Source: Lepidodermella squamata (lineage: Eukaryota > Gastrotricha). Taken from it: a stretch of DNA of 64,000 nucleotides. The DNA is taken from assembly GCA_047495785.1 (NCBI GenBank), contig JBLDXI010000018.1:310001-374000 (forward strand). Direction: 5' to 3'. How positions within the stretch are numbered: position 1 is the first letter of the stretch; each line of letters starts with the position of its first letter. Positions 10,649-19,255 of the stretch are shown piece after piece. Under the pieces are notes generated by a model. The model saw only the letters and a program-made list of their open reading frames with translations. It was not told the origin of the DNA and ran no database searches. The position numbers were made by a program, and so were the translations under genes.

Positions 10649-11428
10649 TCAGTTCTTCTTGGAACCACCAGACTGCTGAGAGCCACCGGACTGCTGGTTG
10701 CCACCAGACTGCTGGTTGCCACCGGACTGCTGGGAACCACCGGACTGCTGGGAACCACCGGACTGCTGGGAACCACCAGACTGCTGAGAGCCACCGGACT
10801 GCTGGGAACCACCGGACTGCTGGGAACCACCGGACTGCTGGGAACCACCAGACTGCTGAGAGCCACCAGACTGCTGGCAGCCACCGGACTGCTGATTGCC
10901 ACCAGACTGCTGGGAACCACCAGACTGCTGAGAGCCACCAGACTGCTGAGAGCCACCGGACTGCTGGGAACCACCGGACTGCTGGTTGCCACCGGACTGA
11001 GCACGGGCCAGGGCTTCTTCTTCATCTTCATCCTCTTCTCCTTCCTGAGAATGGGAGTGCTCCTGAGAATGGGAGTGCTCCTGAGAATGGGAGTGTTCAT
11101 GGGAGTGGGAGCCGTGGGGAGGAGGAGGAGGGCGAGGCTGATTTTGACGAGAGGTGCCGGCGCCAGATGCCTTGGGAGGGTTGCCACCGGTCTCCTCACG
11201 GGCGAGGGCTTCTTCTTCATCTTCATCCTCAGAGTCTTCTCCTTCCTGAGAATGGGAGTGCTCCTGAGAATGGGAGTGTTCATGGGAGTGGGAGCCGTGG
11301 GGAGGAGGAGGAGGAGGGGGAGGCTGATTGTGGCGAGCGGTGCCGGTGCCAGATGCCGGGGGAGGAGGCGGAGGATTGGCCAGGACGGCAGCAACCAAAG
11401 CAGCGACCAAAGCAATGCGAACGAACAT
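10649..11428 (-). CDS. Secreted repetitive His/Ser/Glu- and Gln/Ser/Gly-rich protein
   Basis: 259 aa, one exon. ATG 11428 is preferred over 11491 because it opens a clear signal peptide (MFVRIALVAALVAAVLA) and lies after a TATA box. Two homologous modules of about 65 aa follow. Each has a Pro run, an ASG(A/T)GT stretch, HGSHSHEHSHSQEHSHSQE and an acidic EDEDEEEALA patch. About 20 tandem hexamers xQQSGG (x = S, N, once C) follow, ending in SKKN. No known domain is recognised. His clusters next to acidic patches suggest metal binding, and Q/S/G hexamers suggest an extended, disordered, gel- or adhesive-like extracellular protein; both are inference. The frame is supported by repeat periodicity, the signal peptide and the promoter. 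Other open frames over it are shadows. Confidence 0.82.
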   Translation of the reverse strand: MFVRIALVAALVAAVLANPPPPPPASGTGTARHNQPPPPPPPPHGSHSHEHSHSQEHSHSQEGEDSEDEDEEEALAREETGGNPPKASGAGTSRQNQPRPPPPPHGSHSHEHSHSQEHSHSQEHSHSQEGEEDEDEEEALARAQSGGNQQSGGSQQSGGSQQSGGSQQSGGSQQSGGNQQSGGCQQSGGSQQSGGSQQSGGSQQSGGSQQSGGSQQSGGSQQSGGSQQSGGSQQSGGNQQSGGNQQSGGSQQSGGSKKN

Positions 11429-11501
11429 TTTCTGATTGAGTGTAGACTTGCTTTTTAAGAGAAAACTTGAAAGCTGATGATAACCCCCCAATTTCGCCGC
11501 C

Positions 11502-11509
11502 GTTATATA
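11502..11509 (-). promoter_or_regulatory. TATA box of the repetitive secreted protein gene
   Basis: TATATAAC on the minus strand, about 75 bp upstream of ATG 11428. This leaves room for a start site about 30 bp downstream and a short leader. No other TATA-like word lies nearer. Confidence 0.6.
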
Positions 11510-12275
11510 CCCTCAAATAAGCGTAGGAAAAGCATTGCCCTCAAGAACAAGTTTTGACAGCTGTCTGTTGGCGTGATGCCATCAACATCTTGAAAGTCAT
11601 AAACCATCAGAAGACCGTGAAACCGGCGTGATCCGGCGAAACTTCGGACCTCAATGTGTAACCAGATGGTAGAATTCGGTGCTTCACCACATAAAAAAAA
11701 GGGTGGAATCACGCTCGATCTGAATTTTTTCTATTTATCCACCTGCTGGACTTTAAACTACTGTCACAGGGGTCTCTTAGTTCCTAACTTGCCCAAGCAT
11801 TTGCGGTGTGAGTGCAAACTCTGCATCACAACTGAATTTTTATCGCTGAAAGCTAAAGAGAAATGCTTGCGAAAATCTGAGTATATGAGCTGTTTGCTGA
11901 AAATGACTATGCAGGTGTTCGGCTTTTCAGAATCCGTCCGCGGCGATCAGAACTGAAAGCATTTCTGTCCTGAGGCATGAGGGCCTATCATCTACATATT
12001 TCATTTCCCCTTTTTACCTGAAAAAAACTGAAGCAAAGTGACTGGTTAATTAGCAAAATTACGCAGCAGGCAAAACTACGGAGTACTTGCGAGGCGTGCG
12101 TGATGCCGATGTCGCAACGCATTATTGGGAAATTCACCACACGTATCACATTTCTCAGCCCACATCAGCCCCCATCTCTTCTGCAAGAAGTTGTGCATCC
12201 AACCCTGTTGTTATGACATTCTTACCTTTACTCAACTGGAAAATATTCCATACTGAATTCGGCATTTTACTCAAG
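11510..12275. other. Divergent intergenic region before receptor B
   Basis: Non-coding. Lies between the TATA box of the minus-strand repetitive gene and the ATG of receptor B. The receptor frame stays open back to 12087, but that part has no hydrophobic leader and is probably 5' UTR. Confidence 0.45.
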
Positions 12276-14576
12276 ATGAAAGCAGCAACTCTCTTCCAGC
12301 TGGCATTGTTATTGAACCTGGTGATAATTGTCTCAGCTGGAAAACCTCAGATTTTAGAAATGTTGTTTCTCACATCAGGCAATATCACAACATGCACGGC
12401 TGCCATGAAACTGGTTGTCGATACTGTCAACAACCGAAGCGACATTCTACCGAATTACGCCATCAAGCTGACGATTGCCACTGAAGGACCTGCTGCTTTC
12501 TTTTCCCCTCGAGAAATTATCAAGTTCCTAGACAATTCCGCTCGCGATAGGTCGTTGCTAGCCCCGATAATCATCGGACCTTCAGTGAGGTGCCAATCCG
12601 TTGCAGATATCCTCAAGGCTCATGACTTGGTTCAGCTAAGCGCAGGCTGCGCCGCAAAACCTCTCGTCGACCGGAAACGTTTCCCAAATTTATACAGGCA
12701 GTTCATACCAGCTGAGTCGGTGAATTACGCTCGAATAATTTTCGCCCAAAAAATTGGTGGTTGGAGACAAATTGCCCTGTTAACAACGGCTGATAACTCA
12801 AATACAAATGCTGTCTTACGAGCGCAGTATGAACTCAGTTTAGCCAATGGAATCGAGGTTGTATGGTTCGGGAGTGTTCCCGATATTGACGACGAGGCCA
12901 TTGATTCACTGAAGAAAAGTGACGCGCGCGTTATCATCATCGAAATGACGGACATTTCGCTCATTCTTAAATTTCTCTGCTTGTCGTATTTCAGTGGCAT
13001 AACAGGCTCGCGATATGTTTTCATTTTGCTATCGCAAATCTTTGTGAGTCCGTATTCTGCTGCCTTCAACGGGGTTCTACCGTCAAAATGTTCGAGGGCC
13101 GTGATTATCGAGCAGTATAAAGTAACATTTTGGACCGGGCCTGCTCTCAGCGCCCTTGAAGACAACGGCATCGCGTCGCTAGGCTTTGGTATTTCAGAAA
13201 TCGATCGCTACATCGACTCAGCTTTCAATAATACGAAACTGCCTGATTACGAGACTCGACACGTATGTTACGATACAGCTTTAGAGGCGGTTTTAACCCT
13301 AGACAAAGCCGATAGAATTCTTTCAGAGCGCGACAATCTAAGCCTCAACTCGAGGCAAGACCATTCAAAAACAGTTTTAGGAGTTATGACGGCTGCTTTG
13401 AAGGATATAAATTTCATTGGACTTCGCACAGGGCGAATGGCATATTCAGAAAGGCTTGAATTTGATTACGAGCCTATGTACTTGACACAGTGGAATGACA
13501 CCGCAAGATCAATCATTCCCATTGCGAAGGTTCAATTCACTAGTCGAAACTTGAGTCGATTGAGTGACCTGTCTCTTTACAACCTGACGATTCTAAATAT
13601 TCCTTCATGGACAACGAAATCAAATTTGCCCCCTAAAGACTTGTCTCGAATCTTGACCATAATCAACAGATTTCCCAGTGAGACTTTGGTACCGATTTTC
13701 TCTTCACTGGCGATTATAGCTACTATAATACCCCTGATTTTAGCGGCTCAGGATTGGAGCAAAATCTCAGAGACAATAAAAAAGGAGGCATTGTTTATTG
13801 CCGGCCTGGCATGTCTCAATATTTCTGCTCCATTATCCATTACAGAGCCGGAACTTGTTAGTTGCTATGCACTTCAAATTCTGGCGGTAACAGGGTTGTC
13901 CCTAACACATAGCGTACTATTTACTGATCAAATTGAATTGCTGAAATTAGCCAAGAAAGTTAAACTGCCTCGCAAGTCCTCTGCCATCACGCATTTCACG
14001 CAAGCAAGACTGGTACCGATGAAATCTTCTGCTTCTGCTTTCTCCGCGGTCATGATGTCAGTTGGTTCGCCTTTTGTTCCAAAATTGACCAAGAAAGAAA
14101 TCGCTATGATAGCGACATTCCTCGTCCTTAATTTGTTGGCACTAATTCTCAGATTCGCAGTTTTCGATAGTCTATCCATAACTGAGCAAAAAGAGCCAGT
14201 CCGTTACGATGAGCTTCTCGACAGCTATTTCGTGATTGTCACGTTTAGTTGCGGATCTTCGCAACAGTCGAATTGGCTGGGTGCTATTTCTCTAGCCCAC
14301 GCCATCGTCTTGGCGATTTGTGTCAGCTTGGCGTTCCAAAGCAGACACGTTCAAGTTTCAGATGAATCCCGCAATCGATTCATTTTCTTGAGGCTGGCAA
14401 TGCAAAACGCTGCAGTTCTATTTATCGCCTCCCTAGCTATCTTGTTTCTGCTGCAACAGACCGGCGCATACGTTCAATCGCTAACATACGCCATCGTTAG
14501 CATAGTTTATTCACTGAGCACAGGCGTGTTATACTTCGCTGGGAAATTCAAGACGAGGAGTGTTGAAGTTTATTAA
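12276..14576 (+). CDS. GABA-B-like class C receptor B (intronless)
   Basis: 766 aa in one exon. ATG 12276 is preferred because it begins a signal peptide (MKAATLFQLALLLNLVIIVSA). The extracellular Venus flytrap domain spans about 25-460, with IIIGPSVRCQSVADI and VQLSAGCAAKPLVDRKRFPN, which align to the GABA-B receptor lobe 1 region around GCSSVS..RQRFP. Seven hydrophobic segments follow (from LVPIFSSLAIIATIIPLIL to the final SIVYSLSTGVLYFAG) and a tail of about 10 residues. A Cys in the second extracellular loop (TFSCGSS) fits the class C disulfide. No C-terminal coiled coil, so obligate GABA-B1/B2 style pairing is not evident. Same strand as and about 520 bp from receptor C; likely an old tandem duplicate. 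AATAAA at about 14658. Confidence 0.85.
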   Translation: MKAATLFQLALLLNLVIIVSAGKPQILEMLFLTSGNITTCTAAMKLVVDTVNNRSDILPNYAIKLTIATEGPAAFFSPREIIKFLDNSARDRSLLAPIIIGPSVRCQSVADILKAHDLVQLSAGCAAKPLVDRKRFPNLYRQFIPAESVNYARIIFAQKIGGWRQIALLTTADNSNTNAVLRAQYELSLANGIEVVWFGSVPDIDDEAIDSLKKSDARVIIIEMTDISLILKFLCLSYFSGITGSRYVFILLSQIFVSPYSAAFNGVLPSKCSRAVIIEQYKVTFWTGPALSALEDNGIASLGFGISEIDRYIDSAFNNTKLPDYETRHVCYDTALEAVLTLDKADRILSERDNLSLNSRQDHSKTVLGVMTAALKDINFIGLRTGRMAYSERLEFDYEPMYLTQWNDTARSIIPIAKVQFTSRNLSRLSDLSLYNLTILNIPSWTTKSNLPPKDLSRILTIINRFPSETLVPIFSSLAIIATIIPLILAAQDWSKISETIKKEALFIAGLACLNISAPLSITEPELVSCYALQILAVTGLSLTHSVLFTDQIELLKLAKKVKLPRKSSAITHFTQARLVPMKSSASAFSAVMMSVGSPFVPKLTKKEIAMIATFLVLNLLALILRFAVFDSLSITEQKEPVRYDELLDSYFVIVTFSCGSSQQSNWLGAISLAHAIVLAICVSLAFQSRHVQVSDESRNRFIFLRLAMQNAAVLFIASLAILFLLQQTGAYVQSLTYAIVSIVYSLSTGVLYFAGKFKTRSVEVY

Positions 14577-15096
14577 CATATTTGAACCACTTTTCTTTCA
14601 GGCTATAAAATACGTTATGAAAAATTGAACTGTAAAAAAGTGTTCTCCATCGCCGCGAATAAAAATAAGAGCACGAGAGCGCGGTTCTGTACTCATCTAA
14701 TGGGAAAAGCTGCAGAGTAAACAGTGCATTCTTCATTTACCCAGCTGATGACTTATTAACAGGGCAGCCCACACTAAAGCATCGCCGCAAGTTTGCTAAC
14801 AACAAGGCCAATAATTTCAGGTTTTTTGGCGATGCGAAAGTTGTAACATTGCGAAATTACAATTAGCCATAATGGGTATTTTTCGCGACTCTGGGTCATG
14901 TTTTTAGTTGATTACTCTCTCAGAAAACATCAAATTTATTTAAGTGAGTTGATGGTACTGCTCAGACTTCAGCCTCTGAAATCAATCAAGGCAATATTAA
15001 CTGGCAGGGGGGATGGTAAGATATCCTCACAATTTTCAGTCCCTGGGTTGAGACATCAAATTTCTTTTTAATAATCAACGGAATACTTCAGAGAAG
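14577..15096. other. Intergenic spacer between receptors B and C
   Basis: 3' flank of receptor B (AATAAA near 14658) and 5' flank of receptor C. A pyrimidine stretch ending TACTTCAG lies just before ATG 15097 and could be a 5' UTR or leader splice acceptor. No gene seen. Confidence 0.4.
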
Positions 15097-17463
15097 ATGG
15101 ACAAGATTCTCCTCGTAGTCCTGAACTTGCTACTCTTCGATAGCTTTTTTTGCGCTAAGAGAAGTCTTGAAATCTTGGGTGTCTTGAACGGCAGAGCGTG
15201 CAACACAGCTGTCCAAGTCGCCATTGACGCTGTGAACCAAAGTCCTTATCTTTTACCCGATTTCAATATTTCTATCAACAAAATTCTGCCGGAATACAGT
15301 GTCAGAGCAACATATCGCGAGGAAGGTGCTCAGGCAATATTCGCCCCAAGACGCGTCGTTGAATTCATCGAAAACTATGCGGAAAGTAGGCCGCAAAATA
15401 GCAGTTTAATCGCACCTGTAATCATCGGAACTTGGTTCGCCTGCATCACATCGGCCAGGGCGATTCGAGCTTATAACATGGTCCAATTTTCACCAGGCTG
15501 CAATAGCGTGCCATTCACAGCTAACCGAAAAGACCTGCCCAACATGTGGCGATATCGAAACTCCGTCGATTTAATGGGCCTAGGAATAACCTATGCAGTC
15601 CACGCAATAGGAAAATGGAACCAAATGGCCATTGTTTACAACCAAGCTAATGCCGCAAATTTTCAGTTCGCCCTAGGGCTCCAGAAACTGGTCAACTCAG
15701 TTGGCATCGATGTCGTTTGGTTCAATAATGTCGCCGATGTTGATGATCAGGTGATTGAGTCGTTAAAAGCAAGTAGAGCTCGAATCATCGCGCACGGCTT
15801 CAGTGACCCACTCTTTTTCAGACTGCTATGCGTGGCCTATATGAATGGAGTTAGAGCCCCTCATTATGCTTTTGTCTTCATTGCCCCTGCAGTGTTCGAT
15901 CCTAATCTTATAGATGAATCAACTCTTGTAAAAGGATGTACGAGAAAAATGCTTGCAGAACAAGCCGTCATCTCCCTTTATGCTGGAACTTTCACGTTCA
16001 GCCTTCAAAACTATGGGCCGACAAGTTTGGGCTTTGACCTAACGAAATTTGAGGAGAAGTATGAAAAGCTGTCTTATGGGGTCAAATTTGCGGATCACAA
16101 TACACGTCATCCTTGCTTTGATGCAGCTCAAGCTGCGTTGCTTACTTTACACAGGGCCAACGAAATGTTGAAGGCGACTAAGAACTTGACCATCGAGGAT
16201 CATGCCAACCAGCCAGAGATTGTTATGCAGGCCATAAATTCTTCAGTGCCTTCGATGAATTTCACTGGTCTAATGGGGCATTATCGCTACTCCCCGAGGT
16301 TGGAATTCGACTATTTACCAATCCATGTCGCTCAAGTCGATCCTCGAGACATGTCGTTGAGAATTTTGTCTGAACTAACTTTTGCCGGTCAGAACATCGA
16401 CGATTTGTATAATCTGTCGCATTACAAGGTGGTAACGAAAGCCGAACCGCTTTGGTGGACGCGAAATGGCAAACCTGTCAATGATTTGTCAACTGTTGAT
16501 CATATCACTCTGACTTACCCTAATCAATTTACGATCCCTTTTGTTGCCATTTCACTGATTCTTGGCATTGTGCAGCTTTTTTGGTTCATATTGCGATATG
16601 CGAAACTTGGATCGATGGTCAGGCCAATTTCTCACCCTCTATCACCCGCGATTTTTGTTTCCGGATGCATGTTGCTAGATTCAAGTGTGGTTTTCTATGT
16701 GATAAACCCGGATAACTTGTCTGATGTGTGTTACCTGCGTCCATCTCTCAATATCATCGGAGTAGTTGCGTGTATTTCGTCGCTCATTTCTGAGAATTGG
16801 TCTATAAAGCAGAAAATCAAAATTCCCACAGAAATTCGTACCTCCCATGCTCGACTGACTCAACTTTCCGCAAGCAAATCTTTCCCGATTAGCGTTGGCA
16901 GTAACTACAAGATTCAGAGGACTAAGACAGTCGATCGCTTCCTTACCGGCCAAACTGTTGGTTGGAAACCAGCGTTATGTTCCGCTTTTGCCTCAATTGC
17001 AGCAATTTTCATGATGATAATCTGGATGACGACGTCACCTCCCGGAGTCGCAGTGCATTCAACAGGCGTTCAGTTTAGCGAGGCTGAAGATACTTACGTT
17101 GAAATCAGCTGGAAAGCTTGCGAACCCGACAAAGCCGATCCTTACTGGATCTCAGCAATTGCTGGCAGTTTGGCGGCGTGTTTTGTGCTGAATTTAGTCT
17201 TTGTTTATCAATCTTGGAGCCGCCAACTCAGGCCCAAGGTTATTCATCTGGAGGCTCGCGTTATTCAACTCACTTCAATTAATTGCGCTATGCTATTTGC
17301 ATTGGGCGCGGCTTGTTCAGCCTTGATTCAAGTTAGCAGTAGGGATAAGTTCGATGAGCTTCATAGCGGAGTAATGGCTGGATTCTTGTTGCTGCAATCT
17401 GCATCAGCTACACTAATCAGATTTTATCCGCATTCAACAGCAACTGTAGAAATAGAAATATGA
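15097..17463 (+). CDS. GABA-B-like class C receptor C (intronless)
   Basis: 788 aa, one exon. It opens with a signal peptide (MDKILLVVLNLLLFDSFFCA). The ligand domain covers about 22-470 and shares with receptor B the blocks APVIIGTWFACITSA, VQFSPGC and NRKDLPNMWRYRNS, plus a hinge motif (SLGFDLTKFEEKYE). The 7TM part begins near FTIPFVAISLILGIVQLFW. IC3 before TM6 reads RQLRPKVIHLEA, the point where receptor A carries its intron. The ECL2 Cys is present (SWKACEPD). The cytoplasmic tail is about 10 residues. Family knowledge predicts a Gi/o-coupled receptor for a small ligand; the agonist cannot be told from sequence. Divergence from receptor B is large, so the duplication is not recent. Confidence 0.86.
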   Translation: MDKILLVVLNLLLFDSFFCAKRSLEILGVLNGRACNTAVQVAIDAVNQSPYLLPDFNISINKILPEYSVRATYREEGAQAIFAPRRVVEFIENYAESRPQNSSLIAPVIIGTWFACITSARAIRAYNMVQFSPGCNSVPFTANRKDLPNMWRYRNSVDLMGLGITYAVHAIGKWNQMAIVYNQANAANFQFALGLQKLVNSVGIDVVWFNNVADVDDQVIESLKASRARIIAHGFSDPLFFRLLCVAYMNGVRAPHYAFVFIAPAVFDPNLIDESTLVKGCTRKMLAEQAVISLYAGTFTFSLQNYGPTSLGFDLTKFEEKYEKLSYGVKFADHNTRHPCFDAAQAALLTLHRANEMLKATKNLTIEDHANQPEIVMQAINSSVPSMNFTGLMGHYRYSPRLEFDYLPIHVAQVDPRDMSLRILSELTFAGQNIDDLYNLSHYKVVTKAEPLWWTRNGKPVNDLSTVDHITLTYPNQFTIPFVAISLILGIVQLFWFILRYAKLGSMVRPISHPLSPAIFVSGCMLLDSSVVFYVINPDNLSDVCYLRPSLNIIGVVACISSLISENWSIKQKIKIPTEIRTSHARLTQLSASKSFPISVGSNYKIQRTKTVDRFLTGQTVGWKPALCSAFASIAAIFMMIIWMTTSPPGVAVHSTGVQFSEAEDTYVEISWKACEPDKADPYWISAIAGSLAACFVLNLVFVYQSWSRQLRPKVIHLEARVIQLTSINCAMLFALGAACSALIQVSSRDKFDELHSGVMAGFLLLQSASATLIRFYPHSTATVEIEI

Positions 17464-17777
17464 GATGGCATGTGCTTCCACACTGTTCCTAACGATGAAA
17501 TCATAGCATAGCAGGCTACGCAGAGTTTGTTCCAACTGGGCGGCTGCTGCAAAAATGCATTTTATAAACATTGTTCCGGTGTTTCGGCACAACTTTCATT
17601 TGACGGTAACTTGTCACCTCATTGTTCTCGTGTGCGTTTAATATTGTTAAAAATTTGCTCTTTGCGTTAAACATTTGGTGAAATAATTACCGCCAGGGTA
17701 GACACCGCCCCAGATTGCTTTGGAATTCAGGTCTATAAGTGAGAGAGAAAAAGCAGTTGCGGAAAAAAGGTATGCCG
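17464..17777. other. 3' flank of receptor C
   Basis: About 310 bp without coding signal, ending at the 3' half of the interrupted tRNA-Thr. Confidence 0.4.
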
Positions 17778-17949
17778 AGGCCCAGACGGGGATCGAACCC
17801 GTGACATTATAGGGCGACTTTGCAGTCACATGACTAAGGTCAAAGTCCGTCTATTTTTTTCTGGTCTTGGTCGCGCGGTCGCGCAGTCGTTGTGGTCGGG
17901 CGGTCGTGTAAAAAAATGCTCGCTTAAAAATGAGAGTAAAAAAACGATG

Positions 17950-18014
17950 CACCACCAGGAGTCGAACTAAGGATGTTGGAATAAAAAGCCATGTTTTTGA
18001 TCCACTACGCCACC
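17950..18014 (-). repeat. tRNA-like segment in the left foldback arm
   Basis: On the minus strand GGTGGCGTAGTGGATC contains TGGCGTAGTGG (A-box consensus TRGCNNAGYNGG), and AGTTCGACTCC matches the B-box (GGTTCGANTCC). The spacing between boxes is tRNA-like. The acceptor and T stems do not pair properly, so this is tRNA-derived rather than a tRNA gene. Confidence 0.55.
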
Positions 18015-18100
18015 AGCTGAAGAAATCGGCCGGGAAAATATTTACACCCATATTGTGGCCAATCGGATCCGCTGATAGAAAGTCTTAATTGCCACGAATT

Positions 18101-18166
18101 GGTGGCGTAGTGGATCAAAAACATGGCTTTTTATTCCAACATCCTTAGTTCGACTCCTGGTGGTGC
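18101..18166 (+). repeat. tRNA-like segment in the right foldback arm
   Basis: Mirror copy of the segment in the left arm, identical in sequence but on the plus strand. It has the same A-box-like TGGCGTAGTGG and B-box-like AGTTCGACTCC. It could act as an internal Pol III promoter reading out of the element; inference only. Confidence 0.55.
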
Positions 18167-18433
18167 ATCGTTTTTTTACTCTCATTTTTAAGCGAGCATT
18201 TTTTTACACGACCGCCCGACCACAACGACTGCGCGACCGCGCGACCAAGACCAGAAAAAAATAGACGGACTTTGACCTTAGTCATGTGACTGCAAAGTCG
18301 CCCTATAATGGACCTTCTGTTTACAAGACAGATGCTCTACCACTAAGCTACTAAGCCGGCTGATGAAAAGCGGCTACATTGAAACTCCTCAGGTCTATGG
18401 TCTATGGTTAGAACCCTGAAATCGAAAAAGTAT

Positions 18434-18505
18434 CGACCCAGATGGGACTCGAACCCACAATCTCCGGCTCCGGAGGCCGACGCCTTACCATTAGGCCACT
18501 GGGCC
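18434..18505 (-). tRNA. tRNA-Arg(CCG), left copy
   Basis: 72 nt. Full cloverleaf: acceptor GGCCCAG/CTGGGTC, D stem GCCT/AGGC, anticodon loop CTCCGGA giving CCG (Arg, CGG codons), T arm GTGGG-TTCGAGT-CCCAT. It matches the right copy at 20858-20929 base for base. Apparently the only intact member of the left set. Confidence 0.93.
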
Positions 18506-18582
18506 GCCTTCTGTCAACTTGGAATAATCGATTATCCATATAGGGAGGAGACAGATTCAGAGTCCTGAGCCGCTGAAAAAAT

Positions 18583-18654
18583 TGGAGATGCCGGGGTTTG
18601 AACCCGGGACATCTTACATGCAAAGCAAGCGCTCTACCATTGAGCTACATACCA
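18583..18654 (-). tRNA. tRNA-Ala(TGC), left copy with damaged acceptor stem
   Basis: Body identical in type to the right copy (anticodon loop TTTGCAT, TGC = Ala; CCCGGGTTCAAACCCCGG). The 5' acceptor strand reads TGGTATG instead of GGGGATG, leaving positions 1 and 4 unpaired against CATCTCC. Probably a pseudogene or weakly expressed. Confidence 0.7.
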
Positions 18655-18683
18655 GACAACAAAAGGCATCATAGCTTGAATAG

Positions 18684-18748
18684 AGGTTCCGGCGGGGTTC
18701 GAACCCGTGACCTTCTCCGTGTGAAGGAGACCACTACACTACGGAACC
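18684..18748 (-). pseudogene. tRNA-Val(CAC) pseudogene, 8-nt deletion
   Basis: 65 nt against 73 in the intact copy (20562-20634). The missing ATCACGTC (or an equivalent alignment) removes the 3' D stem and part of the anticodon stem. An extra change leaves A-C in the T stem. Anticodon region TTCACAC and the acceptor stem remain. Confidence 0.88.
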
Positions 18749-19154
18749 TGTTAGCCTTAAAATTGAGCAGATTGGCAGATTGACTACATTGAACAAGAAA
18801 GAGAGCACAACTGTGGAATAATAGATCGGCGACATTGTCCGAGCTGAGTGTCTGTTATGCTATTGTCTGGGTTCTTAATTATTCTGCCTCAGCGAACCTG
18901 ACCAAGGTTCGGCTTCCAAACCAGTTTGCTTTTTTCGGTTCTTGGTTACCAGCTGTAGATTTCACGATGATTTGCTTCACCTGTATGCGGCTACCTGTGA
19001 CTCACAGTTTTAACCCCTGTGGTATTTCAGTCTTAAAATTGTAACGGCAAAAACCACCTACAGCTTCTCAAGTTCTCACTATGAATGGCATGAAACCTAC
19101 GTCACGTTAACACGTTGACTCACTTGTCAGGTACGACGGCCGTAACGCGAGGCG
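18749..19154. other. Spacer between tRNA island and Cys-rich gene
   Basis: No coding or RNA gene recognised. The distal end carries the promoter of the gene starting at 19256. Confidence 0.4.
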
Positions 19155-19162
19155 TATAAAAA
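19155..19162 (+). promoter_or_regulatory. TATA box with downstream TCATTC initiator
   Basis: TATAAAAA at 19155, followed about 25 bp later by CATTCATTC, which fits an arthropod-style initiator (TCA(G/T)T). This places transcription start near 19183 and so excludes ATG 19163 as start. Confidence 0.65.
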
Positions 19163-19255
19163 GTGAACAAGCGCGCCGTTTCATTCATTCAGCCGCCAGC
19201 CAACAAGTCTTTTGTATACTATCAAGTAAATCTAATCTACATTCGCAATCTAATC

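Larger units (their letters stand above)
17805..18310. mobile_element. 506-bp foldback with perfect 210-bp arms
   Basis: 17805-18014 and 18101-18310 are exact reverse complements as far as I can read, separated by an 86-bp centre. The ends are CATTATAGGGCGACTT and its mirror, flanked by a GA duplication (17803-17804, 18311-18312). No coding capacity. Perfect arms suggest recent insertion or arm homogenisation. Each arm contains a tRNA-like segment with A- and B-box matches. Superfamily is not identified. Confidence 0.88.
17778..18357 (-). pseudogene. tRNA-Thr(TGT) split by a foldback insertion
   Basis: Minus strand. The 5' part is 18357-18311 (acceptor, D arm, anticodon arm with TGT) and the 3' part is 17804-17778 (T arm, 3' acceptor). 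Removing 17805-18310 plus one copy of the 2-bp duplicated GA restores a tRNA nearly identical to the intact tRNA-Thr at 21005-21076. The break lies between the variable loop and the T stem, so the B box is separated from the A box by over 500 bp. Expression as a functional tRNA is very unlikely. Confidence 0.9.

Noticed and set aside
10676-10998. CRISPR-like regular repeats
   Set aside because: Contiguous 18-bp units without spacers, coding for QQSGG hexamers in a eukaryotic gene; not a CRISPR array.
10600-11458. Long plus-strand open frames over the repetitive secreted gene
   Set aside because: They are repeats such as TAGNHR or LLGTTG read in other frames of an 18-bp repeat. Only the minus-strand frame has a signal peptide, TATA box and sensible module structure.
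12087-12275. N-terminal extension of receptor B from ATG 12087
   Set aside because: No hydrophobic leader in the extension, whereas ATG 12276 starts a typical signal peptide. The same logic rejects 8075 for receptor A and 19163 for the Cys-rich protein.
17950-18014. Functional tRNA in the foldback arm
   Set aside because: A- and B-boxes are present but acceptor and T stems do not pair, so it is called tRNA-derived only.
18015-18035. CTGAAGA word in the foldback centre as a second hammerhead
   Set aside because: A GAAA-like word follows, but no helix II can form and there is no GUC triplet or helix I in place.
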